From positions 324,354-388,353 of the forward strand of contig JAFXKI010000003.1 of assembly GCA_017531845.1 (NCBI GenBank): 64,000 nt of DNA, given 5' to 3'. Every line of letters begins with the position of its first letter. Positions within the stretch are counted from its first letter, which is position 1. Position numbers and translations under genes: made by a program. The stretch comes from Opitutales bacterium (GTDB lineage Bacteria > Verrucomicrobiota > Verrucomicrobiia > Opitutales > UBA953). The notes beneath the pieces are model-generated. The model ran no database searches. It was not told the DNA's origin and was given only the letters and a program-made list of their open reading frames with translations. Positions 18,061-25,455 of the stretch are shown here, in pieces.

Positions 18061-19805
18061 CGGATACCTTGATTCCAAAAGTTCTTTCGGCAAAATTTTT
18101 AACTTCGGTGTCAGTCGGCACAGTTAGCTTTGCCTTGATTCCAAAAGTTCTTTCGGCAAAATTCGAATCTGACCAAGCACCAAGGCGCACAAGCTTTGCC
18201 TTGATTCCAAAAGTTCTTTCGGCAAAATCAAAGCATCAAAATGCGAATGCGCGTCTTGCTTTGCCTTGATTCCAAAAGTTCTTTCGGCAAAATTGTAAAT
18301 TGTAAAACAATTTCGCTGAGAAAGCTTTGCCTTGATTCCAAAAGTTCTTTCGGCAAAATTCGAAAATTTTCTGGACCGCAAACGCTTGGCTTTGCCTTGA
18401 TTCCAAAAGTTCTTTCGGCAAAATTTAAGCGGAAACAACTCGTCCAGAGGACGAGCTTTGCCTTGATTCCAAAAGTTCTTTCGGCAAAATTCCTTGGTTA
18501 ATCCCTTGTATGCTCAAAAGCTTTGCCTTGATTCCAAAAGTTCTTTCGGCAAAATAAGAAGCCTATTTGATTTTGGAAATCATCAGCTTTGCCTTGATTC
18601 CAACAGTTCTTTCGGCAAAATACGAGCGAGATTTTGTCTGCGGCGAAGGCAGCTTTGCCTTGATTCCAAAAGTTCTTTCGGCAAAATTATACATATAAAA
18701 CGACAATCCCCGCTGCGCTTTGCCTTGATTCCAAAAGTTCTTTCGGCAAAATAGCGGGAACAGAAACCGAAGTCGGTTTGAAGCTTTGCCTTGATTCCAA
18801 AAGTTCTTTCGGCAAAATTTCGCCTTGTTTGGGACGATTTCGAGAAGGCTTTGCCTTGATTCCAAAAGTTCTTTCGGCAAAATCAGATGCAAGAATCTTA
18901 TAGAAAGGCTTAGCTTTGCCTTGATTCCAAAAGTTCTTTCGGCAAAATGATTAATGTGTCTCTCTGACACGGGTTTCAGCTTTGCCTTGATTCCAAAAGT
19001 TCTTTCGGCAAAATGAAGCGTGTTAATGGTCGCAACATTTCCGAGCTTTGCCTTGATTCCAAAAGTTCTTTCGGCAAAATTTTCCGTCGAAATTTCTAAA
19101 TACTGCTTCGGCTTTGCCTTGATTCCAAAAGTTCTTTCGGCAAAATTCGTGGAGTTTGTCAAAAAACCGAGGGACTGCTTTGCCTTGATTCCAAAAGTTC
19201 TTTCGGCAAAATCTCTTCGTGGAAACCAAGTTTCCGGAGCGGCTTTGCCTTGATTCCAAAAGTTCTTTCGGCAAAATTGATCGTGGCGGCGGTCGCGGAC
19301 GACAAATGCTTTGCCTTGATTCCAAAAGTTCTTTCGGCAAAATAGTTAAAGAATTGCTAACATTCGAGCCTGAGCTTTGCCTTGATTCCAAAAGTTCTTT
19401 CGGCAAAATCCGGGAGGCAAAACAGTAGTAGCATTCGGTGGCTTTGCCTTGATTCCAAAAGTTCTTTCGGCAAAATGCTGAAAAAACCTGTCATCTGGCA
19501 CTATTAGCTTTGCCTTGATTCCAAAAGTTCTTTCGGCAAAATTCAACACTTCTTCGAGCGCGACGCTCAAGGCTTTGCCTTGATTCCAAAAGTTCTTTCG
19601 GCAAAATATACCATTCAGCCGAAAGTCCTTTACTGCAGCTTTGCCTTGATTCCAAAAGTTCTTTCGGCAAAATACGTTAAAATTACCGTGTTCTTCGTCC
19701 CAAGCTTTGCCTTGATTCCAAAAGTTCTTTCGGCAAAATAGCGACCTTAAAAATCAGCTTAATAACACTGCTTTGCCTTGATTCCAAAAGTTCTTTCGGC
19801 AAAAT
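18061..19805 (+). CRISPR. Type II-C CRISPR array, 27 repeats and 26 spacers
   Basis: 36-bp repeats start GCTTTGCCTTGATTCC and end TTCTTTCGGCAAAAT; spacers are 29-31 nt. Repeat starts run from 18061, 18127, 18193, 18258 to 19704 and 19770. The first repeat (18061) has lost its first six bases, and the copy at 18586 carries one A-to-C change; all the rest are identical. The degenerate repeat marks the old end, so new spacers probably enter at the cas2-proximal end. The sense strand is plus because the tracrRNA anti-repeat complements the plus-strand repeat. Each repeat contains TTGATT-N16-CAAAAT, a promoter-like element ending at the spacer junction. Confidence 0.98.
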
Positions 19806-19870
19806 AGCAGTCTCCGAGCCCGCTTAAATACTTGGGTTGGAGATATGCGTTTTGTCGAAAAACTATTTTT
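19806..19870. other. Gap between array and cas2, candidate integration-side leader
   Basis: These 65 bp separate the last perfect repeat from the cas2 stop codon. The second half is AT-rich with a T7 and an A6 run. No promoter is obvious. If acquisition is polarised towards cas2, as the degenerate repeat at the other end suggests, this is the sequence flanking the integration site. Confidence 0.4.
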
Positions 19871-20182
19871 TTACCAAAAAAGCAGCTGCTCCGGGAATGT
19901 TTCCGGAGAGTCCGAGTTTGGCGGTCCGTGAACGATATACATACGTTCCCATTGTGCTTGCGTAACGTAGAGCGCTCGCACATGTCCTTCCGGCGGAATG
20001 TTCATTTTCAGGCGACGCATCTGAGTTTGCATCCGGTTGTGGCTGACGCAGGCACGCGCGTAAACCGAATATTGGATCATCAGATAACCTTGTTCTAAGA
20101 GAAATTTTCGAAAATCCGTCGCGCGTTTTCGCTGAGGCGGAGTCATCACAGGCAGATCAAAAACGACTAGCATCCAGCCCAT
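19871..20182 (-). CDS. cas2: CRISPR-associated endonuclease Cas2
   Basis: Structural partner of Cas1 in spacer integration. 103 residues from the ATG at 20182 (MGWMLVVFDLP). The ferredoxin-like fold landmarks are visible: beta1 with the Asp of VVFDLP, RKRATDFRKFLLEQGYLMIQYSVYAR, and VRALYVTQAQWERMYIVHG. The start overlaps the last 16 bases of cas1; a GTG 21 bases further up is possible but adds non-conserved residues. Last gene of cas9-cas1-cas2. Confidence 0.95.
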   Translation of the reverse strand: MGWMLVVFDLPVMTPPQRKRATDFRKFLLEQGYLMIQYSVYARACVSHNRMQTQMRRLKMNIPPEGHVRALYVTQAQWERMYIVHGPPNSDSPETFPEQLLFW

Positions 20183-21084
20183 TTTGAATCGATAGCCATC
20201 CACGGTTCGTAAGCGTTAATATCGTTTTCCAATAGACTTTTTCGGAAAGAGCGGATGCTTTGCTCCATTACGGTTTGCGCTTGTTGCAACGTTCCCGCGT
20301 AGAGAATTCGAAGCTGCAAAAAAGGAAGCAAATGTTGCTTGAAGGCTTTGTCCAGCTCTTGCGGAAACGCGTCGTTGATTTTCAGCCACGACATAACGCG
20401 GGCATCGACAAGCGGGCGAAACGGTTCCATAAGGTCATAGGCAAGCGGCGTGGAGCGCTCTGCGGTAGCGTGCCCGATTCCGAACGTCGGATCTAACCCG
20501 TAAGCGTAGCAAAGCTGCAACACGCGTGCGAGCAAGACGGAATAGCCGTAATCCAAGAAAGAATTAATAATACCTTCTCCGCGGGAACGCAAAAAGGCAT
20601 CTGCGTCCAAATGCTTACGGAAAACACTCCAAAACAAACGACTTACCGTGCTTTCGCGGGCGCGGTAGCGGAGAAATTTTTGAGTTTCGATATCGGCAAC
20701 GGCGGGTGTGTTCGGCTCCCAAGTTGAAGCTAAAATGCCTTGGTTGTGGCATTTGGCATCGAGTGTTTTTTGCCAAAGCTCTTTGATGAATTTTGGATTC
20801 GCATGTTCCCAAGTCCGTGTCAATAGAGTGTCCGTGCTACGAATCGCAGGCAGGACGATGCAAACCGGCTTAAAGGCTTCACAAAGAATGACTCCGATCC
20901 CGCGCTTGGCGGCTTCTGTCAGAAGCCGCATCTCGATTTTTGCCGAAAACGAGCAAACGATTATTGCGCCGACATCGTCGAGCGGGATTTGTTGCGTTCC
21001 CGCGTCCGACGTGCAAATAAACTGCCCGCGCGCGCAATTGAGTTCCGCAGTTGGGCTTTCGATCGTGATTACATGGTAGGACAA
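20167..21084 (-). CDS. cas1: CRISPR-associated integrase Cas1
   Basis: Metal-dependent integrase for new spacers, 305 residues, type II form. The expected metal ligands are E144 (RARESTVSRLFW), H205 (FGIGHATAE) and E220 (AYDLMEPFRPLVD). The N-terminus SYHVITIESPTAEL is the type II variant. The start codon is TTG at 21084, overlapping the cas9 stop by 16 bases, which points to translational coupling. No cas4 or csn2 is present, which defines subtype II-C. Confidence 0.95.
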   Translation of the reverse strand: MSYHVITIESPTAELNCARGQFICTSDAGTQQIPLDDVGAIIVCSFSAKIEMRLLTEAAKRGIGVILCEAFKPVCIVLPAIRSTDTLLTRTWEHANPKFIKELWQKTLDAKCHNQGILASTWEPNTPAVADIETQKFLRYRARESTVSRLFWSVFRKHLDADAFLRSRGEGIINSFLDYGYSVLLARVLQLCYAYGLDPTFGIGHATAERSTPLAYDLMEPFRPLVDARVMSWLKINDAFPQELDKAFKQHLLPFLQLRILYAGTLQQAQTVMEQSIRSFRKSLLENDINAYEPWMAIDSKWAGC

Positions 21085-24000
21085 AGCGTTCCCGTGTAGC
21101 GAGGTTTGAGGATTTTGATTCCGGCGCGAAGAAGAGACTTAAGGGCTACTTGCATCTTTGTGTCAGATACACCACTCTCTCGTTGTTTCACCTTGTCAGG
21201 GGCACAAATATCGACAAGGGCACCAGAGCGTGTATTATCGGCAAACGAAAAAATTACCCATATACCTTTGTAATTACCGGACAAAACTTCAATTTGTTGC
21301 CCGCGCCTCAAGATTCTCACCGGATTACCGCCGTTGCGCTCCCGCAGTTCCCGTAGCTTGGGGAAGACTTTAAAATGCGGAATAACAACAGGTTCCGGAT
21401 CAAGCGCGCAACCCCAATTTTCACAAATTTTCATAACGCCTTTGATATTTTTCAGCTTACTCTTTTTCTCTGCGGGAACGTTGTATCCGAGAAGTAATGA
21501 CGGTTTTTCCGAGCCGAATTTAACAAAGCGTTTTCCTGAAGAATCAAGGCGTTCTTGCTTCGGTCCGCTTGTATGCTGCGATAGCGAAACTTTGTTGCCT
21601 TCGCCCTCTGTGCCCTTGATGCTCCACGTCGTTTGCTCGACAGACATGCCGTGCATTTTTGCGGGAACGTGCTGAACAACCCGGCATTCTTTGAGCCGCG
21701 CAGAAATCGCGTTTATCAAAGATTCCGGAAGTTCCTTCATCCTGATTTTTCCGCTCTCCGAAAAATCCAGAAGATGTTCATACTTTGCATGAAGGATAAG
21801 GCGTTCCCGTTCCGTGAGATGGCGTTTCACGAGAAGTTTCCAATCCTCGGTGCGGAAAAAGATTCCGGTCAAGCCTTGAGTTACCGCGTCCATCGCATGG
21901 TGCAAGTGAGAAAGCTCCCGCATTTCCGATTTCGTCAATTTTCGGGACTCACCGTTTCCGACGCGTGCTGTGTTCTGCATGCGCGGGACGGCTACAACGA
22001 GGCACTCGTCAATGTTGAGATTTTTGCGAACGAATCCGGTAATCGCTCCCGCGAGATGGCGCGCGTGGATATTGAGATTTCTCTTTACGAGGCGAATCGC
22101 CATTTTGTTCAAATGCGAAGTCTGCGTAAGGTCGCGTTCGGTAAAATCAGCGTTGCGCTCGTCATATCTTTCAAGAAGCAAAAGCTCGGCGCGTCGGCGA
22201 CACCGCGCTTGGTCTTCTTTGGAAAATCCCTTACGCAGTTTTTGCTTTTTGTGTGCGTCCACCCATTCCGTAAAGTTTTTAAGCGGTTGAATTTGGATGT
22301 TTAATCCGGGAACGTTTTTCCCGGCGAATTCCTTCATAAATTGCATTGCCGTACGTTGACCTTTCAAATCGTTTACCGCTCGAAAAGTCATCACACACGA
22401 ACTGAGCGCGTCAGACGGGCGCAACGAACGCGGAATAATGTGTTCAATATCCAAAATTCCGCCAAACAAATGCGGATAATCAATCTTTTGCCCCGTGTAA
22501 GGACACGTAAAATTCTGGTCTTCAAGCAAGCGAGCCTTACGAATCAGCGAGCCGTTTACAACAATCCCTGCTTCATCTGCCGCGTCCTCCAATTTTTTTG
22601 ACACCAGCGAGAAATTTGCGTTCTTCTCGTTGAGTTTTGCGGCAATTTCTTTCGAGTTCATTCCGGAAAATTCCCTTAAATCCCGAACGACTTCGATGAT
22701 AACATCGCCGATATTTTCCGCGTTCCCGTCGGCGTATTCTTCGATAATATCTTCCAACAAGCGGGAAAAAATTAAAAGACGGTGGCGTACCATGTGGTTG
22801 TTCGTCTGAGACGCAATCCACTTTTCGGTTGAATCTGCGGCGATGTCTTGTTCAACCCGTCCGAGCAAACGTTCCCGAATTTCTTCCGTCTCATACAAAC
22901 AACCGCCGCTTTGCGTCGAATCCGTTCCCGCGAGAGCCTCCTCGAATGTTTTCCTAAGAATTTCGCGACAATAGCTTGCGCGCCCGCTCGGGAAATCGGC
23001 TTTAAATTTCAGATTTTTCAGATTCCGCCGTTTCCCGGATTTCCTTCTGTTTTCCGCATTTTGTAAAGTTTCAAGAACGGCGTGAAATTGCGCTTCCGCC
23101 TGCCAATTGCCCCACGTATTCATTTGTTCGATACATGCGGAAAGCTTTAATGTTTCTCCGCGCGCGAGCTTTGACGCGAAAATCTTTTTCCCGCGATCGG
23201 AGAAGTGTTTCCATAAATCTTTGATATATGTTTTCTTGGCGAGGAGTTTTTTCACGGGATCGAGAACGAGAGCGTCCTCCATTTCTTCTGTGAGAAAATA
23301 ACTTTCCGTGTTGGCGGGTTTACAACCGGAAACTTCCTCAAGCGCGGCATTGATTGATTTTTTATCAAAGAACCCGACTTCCTGCATTTTCGCATGAAGG
23401 GCTTCGCGTTCCCGCGGAAGCAAAACGCGGACGTTCCCGTCAACGCCGAAAACCGTGAGATTATTCATCAAGCGTCCCCAGCGATACAGCAGATATTCCC
23501 GGCAGGATTTTAGCGGTACATTTTTCCCGGTGATGCGGCATTTGCCGATGATGCGGTTATCAAAACGCGGAACGTATTGCCCGAAAAGTAATCCGCCTTT
23601 ATCCGAAAACCTCGCGGGAAGATCCAGCGCGGAAACAACGTTTCCCGGAACCGCTTTCGTTAACGTGTCCATGACGGCTTCGTCCAATTCCGGCAAAACG
23701 TTGATGTGCATCGAAAGAATTTTGCGCGTTTCCGCTTCCACGACATCGCGCGGGAACGCCGCGTTTTTCCCCTTAAAATAAACACGAGATGATTTTTTGT
23801 CGCCGAGAGGATTTAGTCCGAGGACGGCGCAAAACGTTTCCGCCATGCTTCTCGTTCCGTATTTCTCCATGAGAGAGCGTGCCGTATTCACTTTTTCAGT
23901 GTCTTCGCCGAGTTCTTCTTCCTCATCCAACGAATCGCCCGCCCAGAGCGCGTTCCCGTCGTAGCCGCGATTGTGTGCATACCAGCGAAGTACCGCCCAA

Positions 24001-24338
24001 AGCTCCTGCCACGAAAGTTTTTCGGACCCGGCGGACGCCAAAACGCGGGCGGCGAGAAACCACGGATAGCTGTTTGCGTTTTCGTTGAGTTGCGCTTTCG
24101 TAAGAACGCCCAAGGACTCCAAATAATTTTTCAAATGCGCAACGCGGGAACGCTTCGCCGCAATATTTCTGCGGGAACGCCGAAGTTCCCGACGCGCCGA
24201 AGCAAGACAGGAGTCCTTCGGGAAGAGAACCGTCCCGGCACCGAGCGGCTCCGGAAATGTTTCTGAAACACGAAAAACGGACCAGCCGATAGACGCGTGA
24301 CCGATGTCGAAAGAAAGAGTCAATTTTTGAGGAGGCAT
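21069..24338 (-). CDS. cas9: Type II-C Cas9 endonuclease, 1089 residues
   Basis: RNA-guided nuclease. RuvC-I has D11 in LSFDIGHASIGWSV. The arginine-rich bridge helix follows (ARRELRRSRRNIAAKRSR). RuvC-II has E549 in DVIIEVVRDLREF. The HNH domain has a CPYTGQ start and catalytic H633 in LDIEHIIPRS. RuvC-III has D817 in HLHHAMDAVTQG. All catalytic residues are intact. Short for a Cas9, as in subtype II-C; segments such as RFDNRII, ALDPEPVVIPHFKVF and NGGNPVRILRRG resemble the Akkermansia protein as I recall it. The ATG at 24338 (MPPQKLTLSFD) is preferred to an upstream ATG at 24416, which would overlap the tracrRNA promoter. Roughly 13 copies of the octamer core lie inside the gene. Confidence 0.97.
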   Translation of the reverse strand: MPPQKLTLSFDIGHASIGWSVFRVSETFPEPLGAGTVLFPKDSCLASARRELRRSRRNIAAKRSRVAHLKNYLESLGVLTKAQLNENANSYPWFLAARVLASAGSEKLSWQELWAVLRWYAHNRGYDGNALWAGDSLDEEEELGEDTEKVNTARSLMEKYGTRSMAETFCAVLGLNPLGDKKSSRVYFKGKNAAFPRDVVEAETRKILSMHINVLPELDEAVMDTLTKAVPGNVVSALDLPARFSDKGGLLFGQYVPRFDNRIIGKCRITGKNVPLKSCREYLLYRWGRLMNNLTVFGVDGNVRVLLPREREALHAKMQEVGFFDKKSINAALEEVSGCKPANTESYFLTEEMEDALVLDPVKKLLAKKTYIKDLWKHFSDRGKKIFASKLARGETLKLSACIEQMNTWGNWQAEAQFHAVLETLQNAENRRKSGKRRNLKNLKFKADFPSGRASYCREILRKTFEEALAGTDSTQSGGCLYETEEIRERLLGRVEQDIAADSTEKWIASQTNNHMVRHRLLIFSRLLEDIIEEYADGNAENIGDVIIEVVRDLREFSGMNSKEIAAKLNEKNANFSLVSKKLEDAADEAGIVVNGSLIRKARLLEDQNFTCPYTGQKIDYPHLFGGILDIEHIIPRSLRPSDALSSCVMTFRAVNDLKGQRTAMQFMKEFAGKNVPGLNIQIQPLKNFTEWVDAHKKQKLRKGFSKEDQARCRRRAELLLLERYDERNADFTERDLTQTSHLNKMAIRLVKRNLNIHARHLAGAITGFVRKNLNIDECLVVAVPRMQNTARVGNGESRKLTKSEMRELSHLHHAMDAVTQGLTGIFFRTEDWKLLVKRHLTERERLILHAKYEHLLDFSESGKIRMKELPESLINAISARLKECRVVQHVPAKMHGMSVEQTTWSIKGTEGEGNKVSLSQHTSGPKQERLDSSGKRFVKFGSEKPSLLLGYNVPAEKKSKLKNIKGVMKICENWGCALDPEPVVIPHFKVFPKLRELRERNGGNPVRILRRGQQIEVLSGNYKGIWVIFSFADNTRSGALVDICAPDKVKQRESGVSDTKMQVALKSLLRAGIKILKPRYTGTLCPTM

Positions 24339-24389
24339 AGGGGCAAAATACAAGAAATTAAACGAATTTGCGATGATTGAAAAAATAAC

Positions 24390-24417
24390 TTGCGCTACAA
24401 GGGGTTTAAAGCACAAT
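24390..24417 (+). promoter_or_regulatory. Candidate tracrRNA promoter
   Basis: TTGCGC (24390-24395), a 16-base spacer and CACAAT (24412-24417) are each two mismatches from the sigma70 boxes. The predicted start near 24424 falls just before the anti-repeat. It lies between divergently transcribed cas9 and tracrRNA. Confidence 0.4.
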
Positions 24418-24423
24418 TAGTTT

Positions 24424-24542
24424 CGTCTTTTAGGAATCAAGACAAAGTTAATTAAGGCAGTTTGCTTCCCTTTCGTTCATGACGATACATTCAAATTCTG
24501 AAAGCCTTTTAAAAACCGCTCGTAAGGGCGGTTTTTTGTTTT
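24424..24542 (+). ncRNA. tracrRNA
   Basis: The anti-repeat at 24427-24447 reads CTTTT, A, GGAATCAAG, A, CAAAG. It pairs with the first 21 bases of the CRISPR repeat except for one bulged A and one A opposite C. A tail with hairpin-forming stretches follows and ends in a terminator at 24511-24537. Strand and pairing mean that crRNAs are read from the plus strand of the array. The gene is divergent from cas9. The 5' end is estimated from the promoter-like sequence. Confidence 0.88.
24511..24537 (+). terminator. tracrRNA terminator
   Basis: AACCGC, a short loop (TCGTAAG) and GGCGGTT, then a T-rich run interrupted by one G. The stem does not use the iterated motif. Confidence 0.85.
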
Positions 24543-24602
24543 TTCGAACAGAATCAAACCTCAATTTATATCAGCACCTAAAGCCCTATAAGAAAATCAT
24601 TA

Positions 24603-24634
24603 TTGACGAGACTCGAGAAAAGAGATTGTATTAT
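24603..24634 (+). promoter_or_regulatory. Candidate tRNA-Ala promoter
   Basis: TTGACG at 24603-24608 is followed 17 bases later by TTGTAT, overlapping TATTAT at 24629-24634. It sits 15-20 bases before the tRNA. Confidence 0.4.
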
Positions 24635-24648
24635 TCTTATTCTCTTTT

Positions 24649-24724
24649 GGGGTCATAGCTCAGTTGGTAGAGCGCTTCAATGGCATTGAAGAGGTCGTCA
24701 GTTCGATCCTGATTGGCTCCACCA
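24649..24724 (+). tRNA. tRNA-Ala (anticodon GGC)
   Basis: 76 nt with encoded CCA. The acceptor GGGGTCA pairs with TGGCTCC through two G-U wobbles. The D-arm is AGCTCAGTTGGTAGAGC, the anticodon arm CTTCA-ATGGCAT-TGAAG gives GGC, and the T-loop is GTTCGATCC. Confidence 0.96.
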
Positions 24725-24740
24725 TTTTCTTTTATAAATC

Positions 24741-24780
24741 GCCCGCAAAGCCGAACAAACAAAGGCTTCGCGGGCTTTTT
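24741..24780 (+). terminator. Terminator after tRNA-Ala
   Basis: GCCCGCAAAGCC and GGCTTCGCGGGC form a 12-bp stem with one mismatch, followed by T5. No iterated motif in the stem. Confidence 0.85.
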
Positions 24781-25006
24781 CACGCACAACAGCGTGCACA
24801 TTTAGTTCGCAAAGCCCCCCCCCTAAACGCCCCTTGTTGACCTATATCTAAAGGCTTTTAAACACAAAAAAATATTCGTAAAAGCGAACAGGCGAGACAC
24901 GGAATGCGCCTACGGCGGCGCGTTATCTCGATGTTGATAGCGACGAAAAGACGGGGCGTTTACGCGCTGTTACAAGCCGCGTCAGTCGACGGATGCGGCG
25001 CAGGGT
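24781..25006. other. Region without an intact gene, possibly decayed
   Basis: It contains a C8 run near 24817, an A/T-rich stretch to about 24885, then a sequence open in more than one frame. One frame (about 24890-25000) reads as NAPTAARYLDVD followed by SDEKTGRLRAVTSRV, protein-like in composition but without a good start codon. It shifts frame relative to the small gene that follows. No octamer copy was seen. Confidence 0.35.
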
Positions 25007-25288
25007 GTGTTCTCGCCTGTGCCTACACGAGAGATGGCGCATGCGCGGGATGACGCACAATTCGTTAGTGATTTATGGCAAGAGTTTGAGGGAGACTTTC
25101 TTGAAAACGGAGGGGTGTCCAAAGTTGGTGACGGTGCGGTTGCGTTCCCGTATCCGAAAGAGATTGTAGAGCTTGTTCCTCCCGAAGGCGGCGCGTATCC
25201 GAAATACGACCTTGGTGACGAAGATTTACGTTTTCTCCGCTCCGACGGCACAACTTACGGCTACTTTGACACTTCACCATTTTTATAG
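25007..25288 (+). CDS. Unrecognised small acidic protein, possibly a gene remnant
   Basis: 93 residues from a GTG at 25007; an ATG at 25034 would give 84. The acidic sequence (DLWQEFEGDFLENGG, KYDLGDEDLRFLRSDG) has normal protein composition and is probably coding or recently was. The frame stays open upstream to a stop at 24938 with no better start, and an overlapping frame upstream also looks coding. A frameshifted or 5'-truncated gene beside tRNA-Ala is therefore plausible. Function unknown. Confidence 0.35.
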   Translation: MFSPVPTREMAHARDDAQFVSDLWQEFEGDFLENGGVSKVGDGAVAFPYPKEIVELVPPEGGAYPKYDLGDEDLRFLRSDGTTYGYFDTSPFL

Positions 25289-25393
25289 AAATTGCACAAA
25301 GCCGCTTGAACAATGACGTTGCGGGCACTTTTTGATCTCCGGCAAACACATTCATCCTATGCCTGCTCAAAAAATTCCGTAGAGCAAAATGCA

Positions 25394-25442
25394 AAAATAC
25401 AAAAACACGCGCTCCGCCCGGGAACGCGTGTTTTTGTATTTT
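25394..25442. terminator. Strong terminator downstream of nifJ
   Basis: An 18-bp perfect stem pairs 25394-25411 with 25425-25442 around a 13-base loop that contains CGGGAA. The ends are A-rich on the left and T-rich on the right, so it can work on both strands. It serves nifJ on the minus strand. Confidence 0.9.
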
Positions 25443-25455
25443 TTAAAGAAAAGAA

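Noticed and set aside
18563-19162. Open frames repeating NFAERTFGIKAK or similar
   Set aside because: Translations of CRISPR repeats, not proteins.
24817-24824. C8 run after the tRNA terminator as an assembly gap or phase-variable tract
   Set aside because: No start codon or intact gene spans it, so there is nothing for it to switch.
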